A DNA stretch of 64,000 bases. Source: JBCCMF01 sp038747545 (GTDB taxonomy: Bacteria > Bacteroidota > Rhodothermia > Rhodothermales > JBCCMF01). The notes beneath the pieces were generated by a model that was not told the origin of the DNA, did no database searches, and worked only from the letters and a program-made list of their open reading frames with translations. Within the stretch, counting starts at the first letter, position 1. Each line of letters starts with the position of its first letter. A program made the position numbers and the translations under genes. Location of the stretch: assembly GCA_038747545.1 (NCBI GenBank), contig JBCDJT010000005.1, positions 1 through 64,000 on the forward strand, given 5' to 3'. This document shows, one piece after another, positions 24,816 through 32,532 of the stretch.

Positions 24816-27311
24816 TCACGCATCGCCCTCATCCAGCAGCGCGTCAATGCGGACGCTGGCGTCTTGGAGGTGGTAGCGGGTGGCGGTGTCTTGCGTGCGA
24901 CTTGCGGCGCGGTCTACGCTGGCTTGCAGGTCGCGGAGGCTGCCGCGCACGAAGGCGCGGATGTCGGACTGGCTCACGTCTACGCGGGTGCCGAAGAAGA
25001 ACGAGAAGCTGGGTGGCTCTTCGTTGAGCAGGTACGCCATGCGCTCCAGGTAGCCACGCTGTAAGTTGCGGCGGTACGTGTCGATGACCGGGCGGCGGCC
25101 GTCGAGCTCTCCCCAGACGCTGGCGCGCACGTCGCCCATGAAGTCGAGCAGCGGGTAGGCCGTGTCGGGGTCGAGCACTTCGACTTCGATGAGGCGCTGC
25201 ATGCGGCCGGGGTCGAGCAGGCTGTTGAGCACGCGCACCTGGCGCGAGCGGATGCGGTCCACAGCGCCGGCGTTCTCGATACGACGCAGGATCTCGGTGT
25301 CGTGCAGCCACGTCGGCGTGTCGAACACGTTGTCGGCGATGAACTGCACGGCCTCCTCCTGCTTCTGGCGCGATACGGGCGTGTACACCACGCCGTCCTG
25401 ATCGCTGGTCTTGGCATTGCCCTCGACGCCGCCTACGAGCGTGACTACGTGGCCCATGTAGCGGCCCCACATGCCCAGCAGCTCGCCGTAGATCTCCTCC
25501 AACTCCGCGTAGCCCTGCCCCGGCTCCGACGTCCAGTCCACCAGGTTGGGCACCACGCGCTGGAGGTTGGCGACGGCGTAGGTGCTCGCCTGCACGGGGT
25601 CATCGCCCATGTCCTCCGTCTGCGCCCGCGGGTCTACGCCGTTCGACGATGCGAAGCGGAAGCGGGGGTCGTCGGCATGCTCCAAGATCATGGCATCCAG
25701 GATGGCCTTCTCGTCCTCGGGGTCGTTGATATCCGGGTACCAGCGGTAGCCCCACTCGATGGAGTAGTGGTCGTACGGCCCAAGCATCCGCACGAAGCGC
25801 GTCACGCCATCGCCGGGCTGGGCGATGTAGTTCTGGCGCGTGTAGTCCATGATGGTGGCGCCCACGCCGAACTCTGACGTGAACGTGGGCGAGCGCAGCG
25901 AGTCGACCGGGAAGGACGCCGACGCGATCATGTTATGCGGCAGCCCCAGCGCATGCCCGATCTCGTGGGCAATCACCTGCCGCATCGTCTCGCCGATGAG
26001 TTCGTCGGCGATGTCGAGCGAGCGCGCCTGCGGGTTGGCCGCGCCCGTCTCAATCATGAGGCGGTTGCGGTAAGAGCGCATGTGGTTGTGGTACCAGACG
26101 ATGTCGCTCTCGATGATCTCGCCCGAGCGCGGGTCCGACACGCTCGGCCCCATCGCGTTGCGCGTCGTGTTAGCCACATACCGGACGGTCGAGTAGCGCA
26201 CGTCTTCTGGGTCGAAGTCGGGGTCTTCCTCCTTCGTGGGCGGCATGCGGCACTCGATGGCGTTCTTGAAGCCTGCCGACTCAAAGGTGGTGTTCCAGTC
26301 CTCCACGCCCATGCAGAAGAAGTCGCGCCAGCGCTCCGGCGTCCCGGGGTCGAGGTAGTACACAATCGGCTTCTCGGGCTCCACCAGCTCGCCGCGCAGG
26401 TACGCGGCCTTGTCCGACGGGATCAGCTCCCAGCGGCGGATGAACGTCTGCGTCGCGGCCTTCAGATCGTCCAGCCCGAAGTTGAACTGCCGCACGCTGA
26501 AGTAGCCCACGCGGGGGTCGGCTAGGCGCGGCATCATCGGCTCCTCAGGCAGCAACACCATCGACTGGTACATCTGCAGCGAGATGGTGCCCGTGTCGCT
26601 GTTGGAAGGCGGCTGGGCGGCGTCGAAGGTGAGGGTGTGGCGTACGTTCACGTTGAGCGGGAAGCTCTTGGCCTCGTCGATGAAGGTGCGGCTGCCGTCC
26701 AAGCGCCGCACGCGGAAGCGCGTCCGCTGCCCGCTGGAGAGGCCACTGATGGCAGGCACATCGGAGGTGAACATCTTGGTGACGTCGATCACGACCGTGC
26801 TGCTGTCCTCGGCAATCGTCTCGATGTCGAACGCGGCGATGATCGGCTCGAAGTTGTTGCTCTCGACCGAGCGTGAGATGGCCAGCGTTTCGTCGGCTAC
26901 GTTCTGGTACGACTTGCGGCGCAGCAGAATTTGCTTGTCCTGGCGCTGCCACTGCACCACCTGCTCCCCCGTCTTGCTCCCGGCGTTGATGAACGGGCTC
27001 AGGTTGGCGGGCGTCTGTGCGATGCGGCTGATGAGTAGCATCTCGCGGGTCAGAAGTGAGTCCGGGATCTCGAAGAACAGCTTGCCGCCCACGCGGTGGA
27101 CGTGAAACACGCCCTTGTCGGTCACGGCCTCGTTGGTGATGACGGCGTCGTAATCCTTGAAGTCGCTCTTCTTCTTGGGCGTCGGCTTCTCGCTGTCAGC
27201 AGCGGCGGCGGGCATCGGTGGGGTAGGCGGCGGCGTGGAGCGCTGGAGGGTGGTGCATCCTACGCTCAGCACGAGCAACGAAACGACGAGGAGCAGCGAG
27301 TGAAACCGCAT
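24816..27311 (-). CDS. Zinc-dependent metalloprotease lipoprotein (DUF5117/DUF5118 type)
   Basis: 831 residues. Lipoprotein signal LLVLSVGCTT near residues 11-20, a Pro/Ala/Lys linker, then DUF5118/DUF5117-like domains (FHVHRVGGKLFFEIPDSLL, SVRQFNFG) and the zincin motif HEIGHALGLPHN near residue 446 with a downstream Met-turn-like IMDYTRQNY. The family is common in Bacteroidota and surface-located; substrates are unknown. An in-frame region upstream to 27368 lacks a signal peptide, so 27311 is the start. Confidence 0.88.
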   Translation of the reverse strand: MRFHSLLLVVSLLVLSVGCTTLQRSTPPPTPPMPAAAADSEKPTPKKKSDFKDYDAVITNEAVTDKGVFHVHRVGGKLFFEIPDSLLTREMLLISRIAQTPANLSPFINAGSKTGEQVVQWQRQDKQILLRRKSYQNVADETLAISRSVESNNFEPIIAAFDIETIAEDSSTVVIDVTKMFTSDVPAISGLSSGQRTRFRVRRLDGSRTFIDEAKSFPLNVNVRHTLTFDAAQPPSNSDTGTISLQMYQSMVLLPEEPMMPRLADPRVGYFSVRQFNFGLDDLKAATQTFIRRWELIPSDKAAYLRGELVEPEKPIVYYLDPGTPERWRDFFCMGVEDWNTTFESAGFKNAIECRMPPTKEEDPDFDPEDVRYSTVRYVANTTRNAMGPSVSDPRSGEIIESDIVWYHNHMRSYRNRLMIETGAANPQARSLDIADELIGETMRQVIAHEIGHALGLPHNMIASASFPVDSLRSPTFTSEFGVGATIMDYTRQNYIAQPGDGVTRFVRMLGPYDHYSIEWGYRWYPDINDPEDEKAILDAMILEHADDPRFRFASSNGVDPRAQTEDMGDDPVQASTYAVANLQRVVPNLVDWTSEPGQGYAELEEIYGELLGMWGRYMGHVVTLVGGVEGNAKTSDQDGVVYTPVSRQKQEEAVQFIADNVFDTPTWLHDTEILRRIENAGAVDRIRSRQVRVLNSLLDPGRMQRLIEVEVLDPDTAYPLLDFMGDVRASVWGELDGRRPVIDTYRRNLQRGYLERMAYLLNEEPPSFSFFFGTRVDVSQSDIRAFVRGSLRDLQASVDRAASRTQDTATRYHLQDASVRIDALLDEGDA

Positions 27312-27455
27312 AAATACCTTCGGGACTTTAGCGAAACATGGTTGATGCCATGATAAACGTCGGCACACACAGATTCACGCCTTCCGTCGTGCCCCCGGCC
27401 CGATTCACCGAAACCGCGCAGGCCATGCCCAGGTACGCGGACTGCGCCTAAGCCC

Positions 27456-28025
27456 ATGCCCACGCTCTCTGCCCTTATGCCCCACCGCCAGCGAAAACGA
27501 ACGAGCAAGTTTCTGAGCCTCGTGCTCCGTCACAAGCCGGAGGCGGCGGGCGTCACGCTGGATGCACACGGCTGGGTCGCGGTGGATGCGTTGCTCCAAG
27601 GCGCGCAAGCGGCGGGCGTCACGTTAGACCGCGCGATGCTGGATGAGGTGGTGCGCACCAGCGACAAGCAGCGTTTCGCCTTCAGCGCCGATGGGCAGCG
27701 TATCCGCGCCAGCCAAGGGCACTCGGTCCGGGTTGACTTGCAGCTCGCGCCTGTGCAGCCGCCCGCAACCCTCTTCCACGGGACCGCGACGCGCTTCTTG
27801 GCGTCTATCCGCACCTACGGCCTGCGGCCGGGCACGCGGCAGCACGTTCACCTCTCCGCCGATGCCACCACGGCCACGCGCGTCGGGCAGCGGCATGGAA
27901 CCCCTGTCGTGCTCACGGTCCACGCCAGCCCGCTGCACGCGGCAGGCCATCGCTTCTTCCGATCAGCAAACGGCGTATGGCTGACGGACACCGTGCCGCC
28001 TGATCACCTCACCTTTCCCGAGTGA
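27456..28025 (+). CDS. kptA: RNA 2'-phosphotransferase (KptA/Tpt1)
   Basis: Transfers a 2'-phosphate from RNA to NAD+, giving ADP-ribose 1'',2''-cyclic phosphate; in eukaryotes it finishes tRNA splicing. 189 residues. N-terminal winged domain RTSKFLSLVLRHKPE with the catalytic Arg/His pair, then the NAD-binding lobe: TLFHGTATRFLASI, GLRPGTRQHVHLS, and GQRHGTPVVL. ATG 27477 is an alternative start. The methyltransferase-like gene starts 3 bp after its stop. Bacterial KptA is non-essential in studied species and its substrate is unsettled; RtcB is encoded 7 kb away. Confidence 0.9.
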   Translation: MPTLSALMPHRQRKRTSKFLSLVLRHKPEAAGVTLDAHGWVAVDALLQGAQAAGVTLDRAMLDEVVRTSDKQRFAFSADGQRIRASQGHSVRVDLQLAPVQPPATLFHGTATRFLASIRTYGLRPGTRQHVHLSADATTATRVGQRHGTPVVLTVHASPLHAAGHRFFRSANGVWLTDTVPPDHLTFPE

Positions 28026-28028
28026 GTG

Positions 28029-28523
28029 ATGCAGGAACGCCACGACCGTGAGCAGTACTTCTTCGATGCGTCAACACGAGACGCGCTCGCCCATGCACTG
28101 CTCCCCTTCGATCAGCCGTGTTGTCTCTGCTGCCCTACATTAGGGTGCGAACTTGTACAGCGCGGGCATCATGCCCATGTGCTCGATATCGACGAGCGCT
28201 TCGCCAGCGTACCCGGCTTCCGACGCTTCGATGTCACGAAGCCCGCTTGGCTGGGGCTGTCCTTCGGCCTCATCGTATGCGACCCGCCGTTCTTCACGGT
28301 GTCGCTGCGGACGCTCGTCCGTACCATCCGCATGCTCAGCCAGCACAATCCCGCGCAACCGCTGGCCGTCACCTACCTCAAGCGCCGCGAGGCCGCCCTG
28401 CTCCACGCCTTCGCCGCGTTTGGCCTCCAGCCGACGGGCTTCCGATGCACCTACACCACCGTGGACCCATCGCCGCGCAATGCCATTGAGCTGTACGCCA
28501 ATGTGACGCTGAATCTCAAATAG
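28029..28523 (+). CDS. DPPF-motif N6-adenine/lysine methyltransferase-like protein
   Basis: 164 residues. Contains VCDPPFFTVS near residues 82-91, the catalytic motif IV of the N6-adenine-MTase/EFM5-like family (EEF1A lysine methyltransferase relatives), preceded by a strand HAHVLDIDERF that would bind S-adenosylmethionine. A CCLCCPTLGC segment near 31-40 is Cys-rich and sits where the family's first SAM motif normally lies, so the cofactor site is unusual. Follows kptA by 3 bp and is probably co-translated, which hints at an RNA or translation substrate (inference). Confidence 0.68.
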   Translation: MQERHDREQYFFDASTRDALAHALLPFDQPCCLCCPTLGCELVQRGHHAHVLDIDERFASVPGFRRFDVTKPAWLGLSFGLIVCDPPFFTVSLRTLVRTIRMLSQHNPAQPLAVTYLKRREAALLHAFAAFGLQPTGFRCTYTTVDPSPRNAIELYANVTLNLK

Positions 28524-28596
28524 CGACCGCGCATGGGGGTCAGGGACAAGACCGTGTGTAGGCAGCATACCTACACCACTCACCCTCCTGCGTCAC

Positions 28597-29781
28597 ATGG
28601 CTAGGTCCTCCTCTCGCCTCGTCCTCGTTCTCTTCTTTGGCATGCTGAGCCTGGGCCTTCACGGATGCGACAACCTCTTCCTGGAGACCACGGGCAACGG
28701 CACCGACATCGCGTTCACCTTCCGCGGCAGCATCGACCCGAACAACCCGGCGAACTACGCCAACCAGGCCGTGCCACGCTACATCAACCGCGACAACACG
28801 CAGGGCAATGCCATTACCGACCACGGCGCTATGCTGGGCCGCGTGCTCTTCTACGACACCAAGCTCTCGGTGGACAACACCGTCTCGTGCGCGTCGTGCC
28901 ACCAGCAGCAGGCCGCCTTTGGCGACCCCGACGTGCTCAGCGCGGGCGTTAACGGCCTGACAGGACGGCAGAGTATGCGGCTGGTGAATCCGCGCTTCGC
29001 CACCGAGCGGCGGTTCTTCTGGGACGAGCGCGCCAACACGTTGGAGGTGCAAACCACCATGCCCATCCAGGACCATATCGAGATGGGCTTCAGCGGCGAG
29101 AACGGCGCCCCCACCTTCGCTGACCTGACCGAGCGGATGAGCGGCTACCTGTATTACCAGCAGCTGTTCAACGTCGCCTTCGGCACGCCAGAGATCACCG
29201 AGGAGCGCATGCAGCTCGCCCTCGCCCAGTTTGTCCGTAGCATCCAAGCCTTCGACAGCCGCTTCGACGAGGGGCGGATGCAGGCGGGCAGCCTCAACGC
29301 GGCGTTTCCCAACTTCACCGTCGATGAAAACACGGGCAAGCAGCTCTTCTTCGGGGCACCACAGTTTCAAGGACGCAACCGCGTGGGCGGCGGCCTAGGC
29401 TGCGGCGGGTGCCACCGCGGCGAAACCCTCGACATCGACCCGCAATCGCTCAACAACGGCGTCGTGAGCAACGCAAACGGTGGCGCCGACTTCACCGTGA
29501 CGCGCTCGCCTTCGCTCCGCGACCTCTTCGCCCCGCAAGGCCATCTCAACACGCCGCTGATGCACGACGGCAGCCACACCACCATCGATGCGGTCCTCGA
29601 CCACTACAACATCATTGATGGGATGGGCAACCCCAACCTAGACCAGCGGCTGGCGCGGGGCGGCGGGCAGCGCCTCAACATCACGGCTGATGAGCGCGTG
29701 GCCTTGATCGCCTTCTTGAAGACGCTCACCAGCCAAAACCTGTACACCGACGAGAAGTGGAGCGACCCGTTCCCGCGCTAG
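28597..29781 (+). CDS. Di-haem cytochrome-c peroxidase (MauG/CcpA family)
   Basis: 394 residues, lipobox LGLHGC near residues 19-24. Two c-type haem sites: CASCH at 98-102 and CGGCH at 269-273. The LFYDTKLSVDN stretch before the first haem and the PSLRDLFAPQGHLNTPLMHDGS region after the second are typical of bacterial di-haem peroxidases. It would reduce H2O2 in the periplasm with electrons from a small cytochrome, or act as a MauG-like oxidant. Membrane-anchored. No dedicated electron donor is adjacent. Confidence 0.9.
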   Translation: MARSSSRLVLVLFFGMLSLGLHGCDNLFLETTGNGTDIAFTFRGSIDPNNPANYANQAVPRYINRDNTQGNAITDHGAMLGRVLFYDTKLSVDNTVSCASCHQQQAAFGDPDVLSAGVNGLTGRQSMRLVNPRFATERRFFWDERANTLEVQTTMPIQDHIEMGFSGENGAPTFADLTERMSGYLYYQQLFNVAFGTPEITEERMQLALAQFVRSIQAFDSRFDEGRMQAGSLNAAFPNFTVDENTGKQLFFGAPQFQGRNRVGGGLGCGGCHRGETLDIDPQSLNNGVVSNANGGADFTVTRSPSLRDLFAPQGHLNTPLMHDGSHTTIDAVLDHYNIIDGMGNPNLDQRLARGGGQRLNITADERVALIAFLKTLTSQNLYTDEKWSDPFPR

Positions 29782-29787
29782 CGCACG

Positions 29788-30306
29788 CTAGTCATCGGTG
29801 AGGCCATAGCGCTCGCGGAAGATGCGGAGGTGATGCTCCACATGCCCTGCCAAGATGTACGCCAGCGCCCGCGCTGACACGAGCGAGCCGTCGGCGGTGC
29901 CTGTGTTGGCGAAGACCTGCGGCGGCAGCGTCTGGAGGAGCGCGATGGATCCCCGGCGGGACGCCACAAACGCTTGGTGCAGCGCAGGCAGCGGCTGCTC
30001 GTCGAAGTATCCCTCATCCACATACGCGTCCTGATCGAACCCGGGCAGCGCAGCTTTGTCGCCACGGGCGATGGCCAGCAGGCGATACGCCATAATGCGC
30101 TCGGTGTCCATCAGATGGCCAATGACCTGCTTGATGCTCCACTTCCCTTCGGCGTATCGATAACCGGGATCATCGGCGCTGGCTAGCTGGCGATCAAGGA
30201 CGACAAGCTGGTCGGCCAGTACGCCCATCAGGTCCGCCTCGTCGATTTTGCTGACGTAGCGATGGAAAAACGGGTGATACTCCGAAGGATCGGGGCGAGC
30301 AATCAT
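29788..30306 (-). CDS. DinB-superfamily protein
   Basis: 172 residues of four-helix-bundle pattern. Candidate metal-binding histidines: His in VIGHLMDTERIMAYR near residues 62-76 and the pair in ILAGHVEHHLRIFRERYG near 150-167. DinB/YfiT proteins include mycothiol- and bacillithiol-dependent transferases and many uncharacterised members; substrate unknown. Start at MIARPD; the extra upstream codons to 30360 are basic and unlike the family. Confidence 0.85.
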   Translation of the reverse strand: MIARPDPSEYHPFFHRYVSKIDEADLMGVLADQLVVLDRQLASADDPGYRYAEGKWSIKQVIGHLMDTERIMAYRLLAIARGDKAALPGFDQDAYVDEGYFDEQPLPALHQAFVASRRGSIALLQTLPPQVFANTGTADGSLVSARALAYILAGHVEHHLRIFRERYGLTDD

Positions 30307-30487
30307 AGGACGCAGGTTGAGACGAACAGGCAGGGCGCGGAAGATAGGGGTTTTGCGCAACGCCGCCTACGGTGCATTCGTCGCCGCAAACCTCCTGTTC
30401 GCCGAAAAACGCATCCACCAACCGAAAGGCCGTACGGTTTTAGCGAACGCCCACGGTTTAGCTGTTCGCCAACCTGCCGTTCCCCAG

Positions 30488-30970
30488 ATGCCAACTACGC
30501 TTCACGTTGACCCGATACGGGGCTGTGTCTACGTTTCCGCTACAGGCCGCTTCACCAATGAGACGTATGCCGCAACCATTCAAGCCATACTCAACCATCC
30601 AGACCGCAAGCCTGAGTTCGCCGAAGTATGGGACGGCCTCCGCTTGAGGCATTTTGCGTTCACGCCCGCTATTCTCGACGTCTACAGGCAGTTTATGGTT
30701 GCCTATCAAAACGCGGGCCTCCTCACACAAGGTCGGATTGCCGTCTTGGCACGCCAAGAGGAGATCCGCACCATGGCTGTCTTACTCGACAAGATCTCCA
30801 GCAAATATGTGCAGCGAGAAATCCGACTCTTTGTCCGGGCCGCTGACGCCGAGGCGTGGCTTGGGCTTGCGCCAGATACCTTTGCCGACATAACGCGCGA
30901 AAACACCGGGCACGTCGTAGCTTTGTCGGACCCCGCAGAACCGGGTGACGCTGTGCGGCGGGCAGGGTAA
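30488..30970 (+). CDS. Hypothetical protein, possible STAS/SpoIIAA-like fold
   Basis: 160 residues. Begins with strands VDPIRGCVYVSATGRFTNET followed by a helix AATIQAILNHP, then EFAEVWDGLRLRHF and a helix DVYRQFMVAYQ, the beta-alpha order seen in SpoIIAA-like/STAS domains. The match is to overall pattern only. The stop abuts, without gap, the stop of the convergent barrel gene. The frame is open upstream to 30317 but that part does not look coded. Confidence 0.5.
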   Translation: MPTTLHVDPIRGCVYVSATGRFTNETYAATIQAILNHPDRKPEFAEVWDGLRLRHFAFTPAILDVYRQFMVAYQNAGLLTQGRIAVLARQEEIRTMAVLLDKISSKYVQREIRLFVRAADAEAWLGLAPDTFADITRENTGHVVALSDPAEPGDAVRRAG

Positions 30971-31609
30971 TCAGAGCGCTAGCCCGAGGTACACGACGAA
31001 GCCTCGGTTGTAGAGCGGCAGGTCGTCGCGCTCGCGGGCGTTGGCAAAGCCGAGATGCGCGCGTACGCCGGCACGCATCCGCTCAATGCCCAAGTCGAAC
31101 GTCATGCCCAGGCCCACGACCAGCCCGTAATCCAGCGCCTCCACCGACTCGTCACGCTCGGAGAAACGCTGGTCGCTCCCGGCAACGCCGTAGTGAATGA
31201 TCGACTCCAGGTTGTACGCCACCGAGGGGCCGATTTCGAAACGGGGATGCGCGGCGCCGCTGCCGTCGCGCTCAACCACGAGCAGCACCGGCAGCTCCAG
31301 GTAGGTGAGGTCGAAACGCGCTTCGATGGGCAGCAGCAGGTTGCCGTCATCATCGATGCGCGCGGGCGACTCGGCGTTGGCGCCTTTGACGATGTATACG
31401 AGTTCGGGCTGCAGGTGGAGGGCACCGCGCAGTGTATACCTATACCCCAGACTCGCGGTTAAGCCGCTGCGGCCGGTGAACGCGCTCTCGCTCTCGCCCG
31501 AGAGCGTGGTAAACGCCGCGCCCATCTTCAAGTCGAGCTGTCCGTTCTGCGCCAACACGCTTACCGGAGCACACAGAAACGCCAGAACCACGACGGCGAG
31601 AACACGCAT
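30971..31609 (-). CDS. PorT-like outer-membrane beta-barrel protein
   Basis: 212 residues. Signal peptide MRVLAVVVLAFLCAPVSVLAQ; mature protein begins with QLDLKMGAAFTTLSGES, followed by eight or so amphipathic strands (SLGYRYTL, LHLQPELVYIVKGA, FEIGPSVAYNLES, DYGLVVGLGMTFDL) and a final strand GFVVYLGLAL. This is the outer-membrane beta-barrel (PorT/OmpW-like) pattern common in Bacteroidota. Function unknown. ATG 31627 is an alternative start. Confidence 0.78.
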   Translation of the reverse strand: MRVLAVVVLAFLCAPVSVLAQNGQLDLKMGAAFTTLSGESESAFTGRSGLTASLGYRYTLRGALHLQPELVYIVKGANAESPARIDDDGNLLLPIEARFDLTYLELPVLLVVERDGSGAAHPRFEIGPSVAYNLESIIHYGVAGSDQRFSERDESVEALDYGLVVGLGMTFDLGIERMRAGVRAHLGFANARERDDLPLYNRGFVVYLGLAL

Positions 31610-31738
31610 AAGGGATAGGTAGAGCATCAGGTGAATAGGCGCACAAAGTAGTGGTGTCAGGGATACGCGCCAAGGTAGAATCCGCCCCCTGGGCCTTCGT
31701 ATACTGGACGGTGCGCGTCCCATCCTGCTCGTTGTCCC

Positions 31739-32512
31739 ATGCCTGCTCCCTCCGTACCGACGGCTCCACGCCCGCCGCTACGCGCCAGCCTCCTGACGCG
31801 CCTCGGCTTCATCCGGTTCGGTTTTGTAACCATGACGCTGGCCTTTCCGCTGACGGTGATGCAGGTCATCACCCATCAGTTTTCGCCTACGGCGCGCAAC
31901 TTCCGGCGCTGGGCCAACCGTTGGGGGCGCTGGACGCTCGCGCTCTCGGGCTTCCGGCTTACCGTGCATCAAGACGCCTCGCTCGACCCTGACCAGCCCT
32001 ACGTGTTTGTGGCCAACCACCAGAACTGGCTCGACATTATGATCCTGCTGGCGGGCGTGCCTGAGGCGTTTGGCTTCGTGGCCAAGGCCGAGACCAAGCG
32101 TATCCCGTTCATCGGCCTAGCGCTGCAGCAGTCGCCGAGTATCTTCCTCGACCGCAGCGACCCGCGCCGCGCTGTGGCCAGCCTGCAGGAGGCGGGCGAG
32201 CGCATCCGGCAGGGCAACTCCGTGCTCATCTTCCCCGAAGGCAGCCGCTCCTACAGCAACGCGCTTCAGCCGTTCAAGAAAGGCGCGTTTCAGGTGGCGG
32301 TGGCCGCGGGCGTCCCGCTCGTCCCCGTGACCATCCACAACTCGTACGAGGTGATGAATGAGCAGCTGACCGCCGCGCGCCCTGGGCACGTCCACCTCAC
32401 CATCGGCACGCCGATCTCGATGGAGGGCAAGAAGCGGAGCGACCTGCCCAAGGTCATGGCGACCGTTCACGAGGTGATGCGTGCGACCCTCCAAAACCCG
32501 AACAGCGCGTAG
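31739..32512 (+). CDS. plsC: 1-acyl-sn-glycerol-3-phosphate acyltransferase
   Basis: Converts lysophosphatidic acid to phosphatidic acid at the inner membrane. 257 residues. N-terminal hydrophobic segment near residues 26-45, catalytic NHQNWLD (HX4D) near 94-100, second motif SPSIFLDRSDPRRAV, third motif FPEGSRSYS near 165-173, and VPLVPVTIHNSYEV near 194-207. All four acyltransferase motifs are present. Convergent with the TonB receptor, 20 bp apart. Confidence 0.92.
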   Translation: MPAPSVPTAPRPPLRASLLTRLGFIRFGFVTMTLAFPLTVMQVITHQFSPTARNFRRWANRWGRWTLALSGFRLTVHQDASLDPDQPYVFVANHQNWLDIMILLAGVPEAFGFVAKAETKRIPFIGLALQQSPSIFLDRSDPRRAVASLQEAGERIRQGNSVLIFPEGSRSYSNALQPFKKGAFQVAVAAGVPLVPVTIHNSYEVMNEQLTAARPGHVHLTIGTPISMEGKKRSDLPKVMATVHEVMRATLQNPNSA

Positions 32513-32532
32513 CGCGCCCGAACCGCGAAACC

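Noticed and set aside
30350..30451. Imperfect direct repeat GTTTTGCGCAACGCC / GTTTTAGCGAACGCC
   Set aside because: Only two degenerate copies with no further pattern; could be chance.
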